From Thioglobus_C sp964448305 (GTDB taxonomy: Bacteria; Pseudomonadota; Gammaproteobacteria; PS1; Pseudothioglobaceae), in NCBI GenBank assembly GCA_964448305.1, contig CAYUWB010000004.1, positions 1-64,000 on the forward strand: a DNA stretch of 64,000 nucleotides, in the 5' to 3' direction. Shown here piece by piece: positions 43,742 through 52,540 of this stretch (position 1 is the stretch's first letter; the number at the start of each line of letters is the position of its first letter). A program made the position numbers and the translations under genes. The notes below the pieces were generated by a model. That model ran no database searches and had not been told where the DNA came from. It was given only the letters and a program-made list of their open reading frames with translations.

Positions 43742-45030
43742 AACAATTTAACACCTTGTTTGTTTAATAATTTAGATAGATAGTGGTTTGTGACGTTAAT
43801 TTCAAGTACCCAAGCGCCAAAATCATCCACCTTCTCATTGTGGATATAACCAATATTATGAATCTCACTACGAATATAAGCCGATTGCACATCCAATTGT
43901 ATTTTGGCACGTGTCATCATACCACTAAGCTGCTCTGCTAATGCCTGATAAAGCAAATCAATGCCTAAGTCCTTTTGCGCAGAAATCCACACACGATAGA
44001 TTCTTCCGTCTTTATCGCGATCCATTCTAGGCTCAAAATCAGTTAAACAATCTATTTTGTTCATCACCAAAATAGTGGGGATTTTATCAGCGCCAATCTC
44101 CAAAATAATGTCTTCAACTTGGTCGATTTTTTCTGGATTATATTCATCAGAAGCATCAACTACATGCAACAACACATTTGATTGTCGTGTCTCTTCTAAG
44201 GTTGATTTAAAAGCCGCTACCAAGTCATGTGGTAAGTCTTGAATAAAACCAACGGTATCTGCAATGACCGCTTCGCCTGAAGCTGGCAAAATCACACGTC
44301 GAATGGTTGAATCCAACGTGGCAAATAATTGATCATCTGCAAATACTTCAGCTTGGGTAATGGTATTAAACAAAGTGGATTTTCCAGCATTGGTATAGCC
44401 TGCCAAAGCAATCATCGGCAGTTCACTTTTAACGCGAGACTTACGCCCTAAATCACGCTGCTTATGCACTTTATCTAAACGTTTAGTGATGTTTTTAATA
44501 CGAACAGCAATGAGACGCTTATCGGTTTCTAGTTGGGTTTCACCTGGGCCTCGTAAGCCAATACCCCCCTTTTGACGCTCAAGGTGTGTCCAACCTCTAA
44601 CCAACCTAGTAGATAGGTGGCGTAATTGAGCCAGTTCGACTTGTAATTTACCCTCAAAAGATCGAGCTCTGAGCGAGAAGATATCTAGAATCAAACCAGT
44701 ACGATCCATCACTTGACATTCTAATGATTTTTCTAAATTTCGTTCTTGTGATGGGGATAACTCAGTTGAAAAAATAACCAAATCAAGCTCTAGTTCTTTA
44801 ACCAAGTCCGTTAGCTCTTCCACCTTACCCGAGCCAATAAAGTATTTAGCACTGGCAAAATTACGCGAAACTTTAAGGTTTTTAACAACACAGAGCCCTG
44901 AAGATCTAGCGAGCTCTTCAAATTCATCCATACCATTATGAACATGTCGATTATTAGGAAGCTCTACATAAACCAGTAATGTTCGTTCGCCTTGGCCAAC
45001 TGCATCTTTTTGACGATCAAATAATTCCAA
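43705..45030 (-). CDS. hflX: GTPase HflX
   Basis: Ribosome-binding GTPase that rescues or splits stalled/heat-damaged ribosomes. The 441-residue protein has the HflX N-terminal domain (SAKYFIGSGKVEEL, RTGLILDIFSLRARS), the glycine-rich GGIGLRGPGETQLETD, Walker A GYTNAGKST at 211-219, DTVGF and MNKIDCL (NKxD). It lies between clpX and lon, 14 bases after clpX, instead of the hfq-hflX-hflKC position of E. coli. Confidence 0.95.
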   Translation of the reverse strand: MELFDRQKDAVGQGERTLLVYVELPNNRHVHNGMDEFEELARSSGLCVVKNLKVSRNFASAKYFIGSGKVEELTDLVKELELDLVIFSTELSPSQERNLEKSLECQVMDRTGLILDIFSLRARSFEGKLQVELAQLRHLSTRLVRGWTHLERQKGGIGLRGPGETQLETDKRLIAVRIKNITKRLDKVHKQRDLGRKSRVKSELPMIALAGYTNAGKSTLFNTITQAEVFADDQLFATLDSTIRRVILPASGEAVIADTVGFIQDLPHDLVAAFKSTLEETRQSNVLLHVVDASDEYNPEKIDQVEDIILEIGADKIPTILVMNKIDCLTDFEPRMDRDKDGRIYRVWISAQKDLGIDLLYQALAEQLSGMMTRAKIQLDVQSAYIRSEIHNIGYIHNEKVDDFGAWVLEINVTNHYLSKLLNKQGVKLLWKQKPQQKSLT

Positions 45031-45044
45031 CTGAGTGAACTGGG

Positions 45045-46301
45045 TTAGCTGGCTTTTTTAGATTTCTTAGCTGACCGATACACCATTAACGGCGCTTTTT
45101 TCTTCTCAACCACTGCTTTGTCAATCACCACTTCAACAACGTCGTCTAATGATGGTAATTCAAACATGGTATCTAGCAACAAGTCTTCTAAGATAGAACG
45201 CAGACCTCGAGCACCTGTTTTGCGCTTAATGGCTAACTTAGCAATGGCTGATAAAGCCGGTTTTCTGAAAGTTAGTTTAACGCCTTCCATTGAAAACACT
45301 TCTTGGAATTGCTTAACCACTGAATTTTTAGGTTTTGTTAAGATTTGAATTAATGCTTCTTCATCTAACTCACTAAGTGCTGTTTGCACAGGTAGTCGGC
45401 CTACCAATTCTGGAATCAAACCGTATTTAATTAAATCTTCTGGCTCAATTAAATCAAATAAATCAGTTAATGTTTTTTCTTCGTTAAGGTCTTTAACATC
45501 CGCAGAAAAACCAATGCCAGTCGCTTTTTCAACACGTCTTCCAATAACCTTATCTAAACCATCAAATGCACCGCCACAAATAAATAAAATCTTTGAGGTG
45601 TCGACATCAATCGTCTCTTGATTAGGGTGTTTACGTCCACCTTGTGGTGGCACTGAAGCTACTGTGCCTTCAATAAGCTTAAGCATGGCTTGCTGCACAC
45701 CCTCACCCGACACATCACGTGTAATCGAAGGCGAATCACTGCGACGAGAAATCTTGTCAATTTCATCAATAAAAATAATACCGCGCTCTGCACGATCAGC
45801 ATCAAAATCACATTTAGATAATAAATTTTTAATCACGTTTTCAACATCATCACCAACATAACCTGCTTCGGTTAATGTGGTTGCATCAGCCACCGTAAAT
45901 GGCACATCTAAAATACGTGCTAATGTTTGCGCTAATAACGTTTTTCCCGAGCCAGTTGGGCCGATCATTAAAATGTTGGATTTGTCTAATTCAACTTCAT
46001 TTGAAACATAGCCACTTTGCAGACGTTTGTAATGGTTGTAAACTGCAACTGACAACACTTTTTTAGCATGGTCTTGGCCGATTACGTAATCATTTAAAAA
46101 ATCAAGTAATTGCTTAGGGGTGTAGTCCCACTCTTGATGTGTCTCGGTAATTTCTTTAAGTGCTTGCTCTTGAATTAAGTCATGGCATGACTCAATACAC
46201 TCATTACAAATATAAACGCCTGGTCCCGCAATTAAACGATCAACCTCGGCTTTGGCTTTGCCACAAAATGAACAATTTAATTCTTCGATATCTGCTGCCA
46301 T
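45045..46301 (-). CDS. clpX: ATP-dependent Clp protease ATP-binding subunit ClpX
   Basis: AAA+ unfoldase partner of ClpP. Start ATG 46301 is preferred because the protein then begins MAADIEELNCSFCGKAK, like known ClpX; an earlier in-frame ATG at 46355 lies inside clpP. The zinc-binding domain has CSFC and CNEC. Walker A is GPTGSGKTLLA, Walker B IIFIDEIDK, and the pore/RKH region DVSGEGVQQAML is present. 418 residues. Confidence 0.96.
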   Translation of the reverse strand: MAADIEELNCSFCGKAKAEVDRLIAGPGVYICNECIESCHDLIQEQALKEITETHQEWDYTPKQLLDFLNDYVIGQDHAKKVLSVAVYNHYKRLQSGYVSNEVELDKSNILMIGPTGSGKTLLAQTLARILDVPFTVADATTLTEAGYVGDDVENVIKNLLSKCDFDADRAERGIIFIDEIDKISRRSDSPSITRDVSGEGVQQAMLKLIEGTVASVPPQGGRKHPNQETIDVDTSKILFICGGAFDGLDKVIGRRVEKATGIGFSADVKDLNEEKTLTDLFDLIEPEDLIKYGLIPELVGRLPVQTALSELDEEALIQILTKPKNSVVKQFQEVFSMEGVKLTFRKPALSAIAKLAIKRKTGARGLRSILEDLLLDTMFELPSLDDVVEVVIDKAVVEKKKAPLMVYRSAKKSKKAS

Positions 46302-46305
46302 AAAC

Positions 46306-46902
46306 TTAACGTTGTTTAAGAACCTTGTCAATAAGGCCGTATTTAGCCGCCTCATCAGCTGACATAAAGTTATCTCTATCTGTGTCTTTTTGGATGGTTT
46401 TAATGGCTTGACCAGTGTGAGACTTTAGAATACTGTTAAGCTTTTCTCTCACCTTTAAGATTTCTTGTGCATGGATATCAATATCACTGGCTTGACCAGA
46501 GAAGCCACCCAAAGGCTGGTGAATCATACATCTGGCATTCGGCAGGGCAAAACGCTTGCCTTTGGCACCAGCGGTTAACAACAAAGCACCCATACTTGCT
46601 GCTTGACCAATACACAGGGTGGAAACATCTGGCTTAATAAACTGCATGGTATCATAAATCGCCAAACCTGCAGAAACTGAGCCACCTGGTGAGTTAATGT
46701 ATAAATGGATATCTTTATCAGGGTTTTCAGACTCTAAGAATAACAACTGAGCCACAATGACATTGGCCATATAATCTTCAACTGGGCCAACCATAAAAAT
46801 AACACGCTCTTTTAAAAGGCGTGAATAAATATCATAAGCTCGCTCACCTCTGGCAGATTGTTCTACCACCATTGGCACTTGATTTAGGTTTTTAATTGTC
46901 AT
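46306..46902 (-). CDS. clpP: ATP-dependent Clp protease proteolytic subunit
   Basis: Serine protease subunit. The 198-residue protein has the catalytic Ser in GQAASMGALLL, His in RCMIHQPLGG and an Asp further on. INSPGGSVSAG forms the oxyanion strand. Start abuts the tig stop. Confidence 0.97.
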   Translation of the reverse strand: MTIKNLNQVPMVVEQSARGERAYDIYSRLLKERVIFMVGPVEDYMANVIVAQLLFLESENPDKDIHLYINSPGGSVSAGLAIYDTMQFIKPDVSTLCIGQAASMGALLLTAGAKGKRFALPNARCMIHQPLGGFSGQASDIDIHAQEILKVREKLNSILKSHTGQAIKTIQKDTDRDNFMSADEAAKYGLIDKVLKQR

Positions 46903-48201
46903 TTATGCTTGCGGTTGTGTTGCTTCCTGAAATTTCTTATCTTTAAAAGTAACGGTTGCTTTCTCTAAGATGGTATCTTGCACCATTTTCTCGACCACTA
47001 ATAATTCAACATGCGTTAATCTTGTTGGATCTTCATTGTAGTAGTCTATCATTTGTTGTGCATTTTCGCCATACATCTGTGACATTTCTTCTAACTTAGC
47101 ATCAATCTGCTCTTTGCTTGCAGTCAAGTTATGATTACTAGAAACTGCATTAATCAACAAGCCCAATTTAACACGGCGCTCTGCCTCTGTATTAAATGCA
47201 GAAGCATCCATATCACCTTGGGCCGGCATACCTTGTTGCTCCATACGCTCTTGCATCTCTTGTAATAGATTTTGAGCTTCACTATCAATAGTGCTTTGAG
47301 GCACAGTAAAATCACTCTTAGCTAATAACGCATTAAATATTGCATTTTTATTTTCTTCAGCAATACGACTATCAATTTCAACACGCATTTGTTCTTTCAT
47401 GCTCTTCTTTAGTGCATCCATGTCTTTTTCGCCAAATTTTTCAGCAAATTTATCGTCTAATTTTGGCGATTTAGGTGAAGCCACATCAGTGACAGAAATC
47501 TCAAAAGTTACTTCTTTGTCTGCTAACTGTGGCGCATGGTAATCTTTAGGGAAAGTTAAATCTAGACTAATTGACTTGCCTGCTGCAACATCAGTTAAAC
47601 CATCTTCAAACCCTTTAATCATTTTTCCTTTACCTAAAACCAGCTGAAAGTCGGTCGCTTTACCGCCATCAAAAACCTTGCCATCCATAATGCCTTCGAA
47701 GTCAATCGTTACTTGATCACCCTCTTTAGACTTACGCTTAACTGATTTGTATTCAGTTGATTGATCAACTAGGCCTTGTAGAGTTCTTTCTTCATCTGCT
47801 TTGGTGATTTTTACTTTGGTTTGCTCAATCTTTAACTTAGAAAAGTCAGCAATTTCAATCTCAGGATAAACTTCAAACTCAACCGTGTAAGTAAACTCTT
47901 TTTCGTCTTGTGAATCTATCTTAGTAATGGTAGGACGCGCTGCTGGCGTTACATTTGCTTCTGTCAATGCATCAAATAAAGTTTCATTAACAATATCATT
48001 TACCGCATCTGAAGTGGCATTGTCACCAAATTGCTTGCGCAAAATAGATAAAGGTACTTTGCCTTTTCTAAAGCCATCAATAGTCACTTGTGATGCCATC
48101 TTTTGCAAGACTGCATCAGTTTTCTGTTTAAAAGTATCTGCAGGCAATTTAACCGTTAACGATCTTTTAAGGCCATCTAATGTTTCTAATGAAGTTTTCA
48201 T
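46903..48201 (-). CDS. tig: Trigger factor
   Basis: Ribosome-bound folding chaperone. The 432-residue protein has the ribosome-binding signature region (VTIDGFRKGKVPLSILRKQFG at residues 35-55), the FKBP-like PPIase domain (KEGDQVTIDFEG, about residue 160) and the C-terminal helical arms. The tig-clpP-clpX order is conserved in proteobacteria. Confidence 0.96.
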   Translation of the reverse strand: MKTSLETLDGLKRSLTVKLPADTFKQKTDAVLQKMASQVTIDGFRKGKVPLSILRKQFGDNATSDAVNDIVNETLFDALTEANVTPAARPTITKIDSQDEKEFTYTVEFEVYPEIEIADFSKLKIEQTKVKITKADEERTLQGLVDQSTEYKSVKRKSKEGDQVTIDFEGIMDGKVFDGGKATDFQLVLGKGKMIKGFEDGLTDVAAGKSISLDLTFPKDYHAPQLADKEVTFEISVTDVASPKSPKLDDKFAEKFGEKDMDALKKSMKEQMRVEIDSRIAEENKNAIFNALLAKSDFTVPQSTIDSEAQNLLQEMQERMEQQGMPAQGDMDASAFNTEAERRVKLGLLINAVSSNHNLTASKEQIDAKLEEMSQMYGENAQQMIDYYNEDPTRLTHVELLVVEKMVQDTILEKATVTFKDKKFQEATQPQA

Positions 48202-48274
48202 GTGTTTTAAATCCGATATTGTGCTTAAAAAAAGAATGAATTATACCTGATAGGACGGTATTTTCATGTGCAAT

Positions 48275-48296
48275 AAAAAAGGCAGTAAGCACTGCC
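48275..48296 (-). terminator. Intrinsic terminator after the diheme cytochrome gene
   Basis: GGCAGT (48281-48286) pairs with ACTGCC (48291-48296) around AAGC. On the minus strand the stem is followed by a T-run (complement of 48275-48280). It terminates the cytochrome gene ending at 48343 and isolates it from tig. Confidence 0.8.
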
Positions 48297-48342
48297 TTTC
48301 TTTAATTTTTTAAAAATTAAAGAAAACCTCTAAAAACAGGTT

Positions 48343-48984
48343 TTAGTGTAGACCAGCAATGTACTCAGAAACTGCATCAATTTCTTCGTTGGTTAAACTC
48401 TTGGTAAAGTTAATCATCATACCTTCATAATCATTAGCTCTGCTTGGTTCGTTGGCACCAGTTTGTGCGTTAATTGAATCCTGGCGAAATAATTTAAGTT
48501 GCTTGGCAACATATACTGCGTGCTGTGAAGACAATACTGGGAAGCCTGCAGCTGGAACACCTTTTCCTTGTGGACCATGACAAGCAATACAAGCAGTAAC
48601 GCCTGTGTCTTTCTTACCACCACGATAAATTTTTTCACCTAGGGCAATGTTTGCACCTGGTTTAGGCGTACCTGGCGTTACTGCTTGTGCCGCGTAATAT
48701 GCAGAAATATTTTTCATATCGGCATCTGTTAAAGGAGCCACCATACCGGCCATTGTGGCGTCTGTACGATCATGATTTTTAAATTCTCTTAGTTGTTTTA
48801 ACAAGTAAGCTTCGCTTTGGCCTGCTAATTTAGGGAAATTTGGAATCATTGAATTACCGTTAACACCATGACAACCAATACAAGTTGCTGCTTTGGCTTG
48901 ACCAAGTGCCACGTCGCCTACCGCTAAAGTGTGTGTTGAAACTAAAGCTAATACCGCGCTAAAAACTAATGTTAATTTATTCAT
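48343..48984 (-). CDS. Diheme cytochrome c (c4-like)
   Basis: The 213-residue periplasmic protein has a signal peptide (cleavage near ALA-V, about residue 21) and two heme motifs, CIGCH (Cys35, Cys38, His39) and CIACH (Cys132, Cys135, His136), in two repeated domains. Candidate axial Met residues lie in ATMAGM and EGMMINF. This layout matches cytochrome c4, an electron donor to cbb3 oxidases in many gammaproteobacteria. Confidence 0.9.
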   Translation of the reverse strand: MNKLTLVFSAVLALVSTHTLAVGDVALGQAKAATCIGCHGVNGNSMIPNFPKLAGQSEAYLLKQLREFKNHDRTDATMAGMVAPLTDADMKNISAYYAAQAVTPGTPKPGANIALGEKIYRGGKKDTGVTACIACHGPQGKGVPAAGFPVLSSQHAVYVAKQLKLFRQDSINAQTGANEPSRANDYEGMMINFTKSLTNEEIDAVSEYIAGLH

Positions 48985-49001
48985 GGATTTTCCTTTTTCG
49001 C

Positions 49002-49098
49002 AAAAAAATAAGCCGATATTATACTCAATATCGGCTTATCATAATATAGAATTTAAAGCTTAAATTCTATTAATTACAGATGCGGTAATACCGCTAGT
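49002..49098 (-). terminator. Terminator plus two further hairpins after a cytochrome c gene
   Basis: ATAAGCCGATATT (49008-49020) pairs with 49027-49039 and is followed on the minus strand by seven Ts, an intrinsic terminator. Upstream of it in the transcript lie a second perfect dyad (49046-49056 with 49060-49070, loop AGC) and a small GCGGT-AAT-ACCGC hairpin (about 49082-49094). Three hairpins in a row suggest extra transcript stabilisation besides termination. Confidence 0.8.
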
Positions 49099-49101
49099 AA
49101 T

Positions 49102-49392
49102 TTATTTTCCAGATAGGAAATCAGCAATTGCTTGCTCATGGCCTGCAGCCATAGGCGCCATTGCATTCATTGTTGCGTCTTTACGAGCGCCAGTCTGAAA
49201 GTCTTTTAACTGTTGAACGAGCCAACCAGCATCTTTACCTGCTAATGATGGGTACGATGGTACTACTGAGTTACCGCCAGCACCATGACAACCTGCACAA
49301 CCTAAGTTGTTGTACATTGCGCCGCCGTCTGCTTGAACTGAAAATGAACCCATTGAAATTGCAGCCGCTGCTGCTAATAAAACTTTCTTCAT
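49102..49392 (-). CDS. Small monoheme cytochrome c
   Basis: The 96-residue periplasmic protein starts at ATG 49392, with AAGGAGAGA just upstream; an earlier start would spoil the signal peptide. The signal peptide (ending VQA-D near residue 20) is followed by one CAGCH heme motif and a later MNAMAPM stretch holding the likely axial Met. It resembles class I cytochromes of the c5/c553 type and one half of the neighbouring diheme cytochrome, suggesting related origin. Confidence 0.88.
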   Translation of the reverse strand: MKKVLLAAAAAISMGSFSVQADGGAMYNNLGCAGCHGAGGNSVVPSYPSLAGKDAGWLVQQLKDFQTGARKDATMNAMAPMAAGHEQAIADFLSGK

Positions 49393-49473
49393 TACTCTCT
49401 CCTTATTTTTATTAACTAAAATATATAATGGCAATCAACACCACGAATTCTGATTATACATTTGTTTAACTAA

Positions 49474-50073
49474 ATGAGCAACACCTATCAACAAGCTAAG
49501 TTTTTACTCTCATGCCCATCACTTAAAGGCTGCCCTGAAGATCAAGGCTATGAGGTGATTTTTGCCGGACGCTCCAATGCCGGAAAATCAAGTGCCATTA
49601 ACACGCTCACGCTACAAAAAAAGCTGGCCAAGGTTTCTCGCACACCAGGCAGAACACAGCATTTGGTATTTTTTGAATTAGACAAAGATCGTCGTTTAGT
49701 TGATTTACCAGGCTATGGTTACGCCAAAGTACCCGAGCATATTAAACAACAATGGCACATCGACATGAGTGAATATTTTGAAAAACGTCACTGTTTAGCC
49801 GGTGCTGTGTTGGTAATGGATGTGCGTCGCCCACTCACAAAATTCGACCAAATGATGCTAGATTGGTGTGTGAGTATTAACTTGCCTACACAAATTTTAC
49901 TGACCAAATCAGACAAACTTAAAAAAGGTGCTGCGAGCAATGCCCTACTTAAAGTCAAACGCACTATCAAGCCACACCCTTATGTAGAAGTGCAGCTGTT
50001 TTCTAGTTTAAAAAAACAAGGCCTAGAGACACTTTGGGGTCGACTCGATACTTTCTTCGGTCATGTGGATTAA
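49474..50073 (+). CDS. engB: Ribosome biogenesis GTPase EngB (YihA/YsxC)
   Basis: Essential GTPase for ribosome assembly. The 199-residue protein has Walker A GRSNAGKSS, the G3 DLPGYGYAK and the G4 LTKSDKLKK. Typical length. Divergent from the cytochrome gene and overlapping the next gene by 11 bases. Confidence 0.96.
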   Translation: MSNTYQQAKFLLSCPSLKGCPEDQGYEVIFAGRSNAGKSSAINTLTLQKKLAKVSRTPGRTQHLVFFELDKDRRLVDLPGYGYAKVPEHIKQQWHIDMSEYFEKRHCLAGAVLVMDVRRPLTKFDQMMLDWCVSINLPTQILLTKSDKLKKGAASNALLKVKRTIKPHPYVEVQLFSSLKKQGLETLWGRLDTFFGHVD

Positions 50074-52540
50074 TACTGATCTAACAAAAATCAGCGCTAA
50101 AGACCACGTCATCTTGGCCAACAATCGACAAGTATTGGCTTTTAAAAAAACTTGGGGCATACAGCACGGCGCCTCGGCCTTGCCCCAAACTTTTTCTTGG
50201 AAACAATACCTGCAACACACTTGGAGAGAAATCAACCCCAACTCATCCAAACGACTTATTTCAGCCGTTGAATCTAGAACCCTTATCGCCCAGTCTATGG
50301 TACGCTTAGGCCAAGTAGTTGATACGCGTTTACTGGATGAAGTGGTTAAAAATATTGATTATTGTTATGCACATTTAATCAGCCCTTCTGAGCTACTTGA
50401 CTCTCATCACCAAAGTAGCGATTTATTGAGTGCTTGGATACTAGATTATCAACAAATCAAGCTTGAGCTTGATGTGCTTGATGTGAATGACTTATCTAAA
50501 CTTATTTTAAATCGTGACTGTGAAATCAATCAACCTTACTTGTACGGATTTAAAACACTAACACCCGAACAATCACTTTTATTGACCAACATTGGTCATC
50601 AAATTTTAAGCGCACAACAGCCAAACACACACAGTAATAATCAAATCTTTAATACAACGCAAGATGAAATTTACCATGTCGCCAATTGGGCTAAAGACTT
50701 ACACCGCAAACACCCAGAAAAACACATCGCTATTGTTAGCCCACAGCTTAATAATGAACACCATCAAATAAAATCAATTTTTGATCAAGTATTTGATGAT
50801 GTGCTCGTTGGCACTGGGCAAAAATCCTATAACATTTCCTTGGGTTTACCGATGACTGACTACCCGTTAGTTAGGCATTTGCTATCGGTATTGCAACTAT
50901 CTGAGCAATTACAAAACAACCATATTAGTACCAAAACCTTTAACGCCACCATTACTTCACCCTATATTGCTCATGCCCAAACTGAACAATCAAGCCGTGC
51001 ACTATTGGTGAATCAAGTTCTGTCTTGGTCACAAACACATTTTAAACTTAATCAACTTGATGCGCATTTGGCCAACACGCCATTACTCAAAAAACTCATT
51101 GATAATATCGTCTTACAAACTGCCAGTGGCCAGAAAAAACACGACCAATGGCTACTAAACTTTAATACGCACTTGCAAGCTTGGGGCTTTGCAACCGACA
51201 GAACGCTATCTAGTGTTGAATACCAATTGTTTAACAAATATCAACAAACCAGTTTAGGGTTAAATCAATTGGCTCAAATCACCGGCAAGGTTGGTGCACC
51301 ACAAGCCATTCATGATTTACAGATTTGGTTATCACAGGTGATCTTTCAAGCACAATCTGCCAAAACACCCATTCAAATACTCGGCAGTTTAGAGGCAGAA
51401 GGCTTGTATTTTGATGAAGCTTGGATAATCGGTATGACTGACGGTTTCTTGCCAGCAGCACTCAACTCTCCACGTTTTATCCCTAATAACATCGCCTCAC
51501 AGCATCAAATTCCCCATAGTAATTTTGAGCTGATTACCAAAGACGCACAAGACACACTCAATAATTTGATCAATCTATCTGACCAAGTAACTTGCTCTTA
51601 TGCCAAAAACCATTTTGAAAGCGAACAGCACGGCTCTCCCTTATTGAGTTTTAATCATGAGATTAAAACACCTGAGCATCAATTCGAGCCCGCTACATTA
51701 GAAACCATTGATGACAATCAAGCCGTACCATTAGCCGATACCCAAGTGAGCGGTGGTGTGGGTATTTTAAAAGACCAAATGGCTTGTGCCTTTAAAGGTT
51801 TTGCTCATCGCCTAAACATCAAAAAATTTGACCCGCCACATTTGGGTCTGAGTCGTGCAGAACAAGGGGATGTAGTGCACAAAGTGTTAGAAAAAATCTA
51901 CCAACAAGCACCATCTTCTGATGATTTAACCAGCTATAGTGAGGATGCACTAAATCAACTAATCGACACTGCCGTTGGGCAGGAATTAAAGCGCTATCAG
52001 CACTCTGGCTTTGCGCAGATTGAGCACGATCGTCTTAATCAAATAATTCATAAATTTATCCATACTGAAAAACAGCGTGATGCCTTTAGAGTGATTGCCA
52101 CTGAAAAAACCATTGAGGCTAATATTGCTGGATTACGCTTTAACACACGCCTAGACCGCGTTGATGAAATGGATAACGGAGACCATATTATCTTTGATTA
52201 CAAAACCGGCAATCTACCGAGTAACCCTTGGTGTGGCAACCCCATCAAAGAGCCACAACTGCCTATTTATGCGACTAATAATTCAGCCGATGGCATTGCC
52301 TTTATTAAGCCAGCAGCAGATAAAATTAGCTACACTGGCTTAGCTAAAGATAAAGACTCACTGCCTAAAAAAACCTCTGGACAAAAATCTTGCACCGATT
52401 GGGATGAGCAGCTCAAACTTTGGCGGCAGCAATTAGACCAAACCAGCCAAGATTACCAACAAGGTAGTGCCGAAGTACTACCGACTAAAGGTGCTTGCAG
52501 CTATTGTGAATACGACTTACTTTGTCGAGTTAAGAAATAA
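50063..52540 (+). CDS. AddB-like PD-(D/E)XK nuclease family protein with Fe-S cysteines
   Basis: The 825-residue protein resembles the 'probable DNA repair protein' relatives of AddB/RecB. The N-terminal two thirds look helicase-like but I see no good Walker A. The C-terminal domain has a nuclease core (Asp in NTRLDRVDEM, then FDYKTG) and cysteines in DQMACAFKG and CSYCEYDLLC, the C..CxxCxxxxxC pattern that holds a [4Fe-4S] cluster in AddB. Starts inside engB (11-base overlap). The cca gene ends convergently inside its last 24 bases. Function in recombination repair is inferred. Confidence 0.82.
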   Translation: MWINTDLTKISAKDHVILANNRQVLAFKKTWGIQHGASALPQTFSWKQYLQHTWREINPNSSKRLISAVESRTLIAQSMVRLGQVVDTRLLDEVVKNIDYCYAHLISPSELLDSHHQSSDLLSAWILDYQQIKLELDVLDVNDLSKLILNRDCEINQPYLYGFKTLTPEQSLLLTNIGHQILSAQQPNTHSNNQIFNTTQDEIYHVANWAKDLHRKHPEKHIAIVSPQLNNEHHQIKSIFDQVFDDVLVGTGQKSYNISLGLPMTDYPLVRHLLSVLQLSEQLQNNHISTKTFNATITSPYIAHAQTEQSSRALLVNQVLSWSQTHFKLNQLDAHLANTPLLKKLIDNIVLQTASGQKKHDQWLLNFNTHLQAWGFATDRTLSSVEYQLFNKYQQTSLGLNQLAQITGKVGAPQAIHDLQIWLSQVIFQAQSAKTPIQILGSLEAEGLYFDEAWIIGMTDGFLPAALNSPRFIPNNIASQHQIPHSNFELITKDAQDTLNNLINLSDQVTCSYAKNHFESEQHGSPLLSFNHEIKTPEHQFEPATLETIDDNQAVPLADTQVSGGVGILKDQMACAFKGFAHRLNIKKFDPPHLGLSRAEQGDVVHKVLEKIYQQAPSSDDLTSYSEDALNQLIDTAVGQELKRYQHSGFAQIEHDRLNQIIHKFIHTEKQRDAFRVIATEKTIEANIAGLRFNTRLDRVDEMDNGDHIIFDYKTGNLPSNPWCGNPIKEPQLPIYATNNSADGIAFIKPAADKISYTGLAKDKDSLPKKTSGQKSCTDWDEQLKLWRQQLDQTSQDYQQGSAEVLPTKGACSYCEYDLLCRVKK

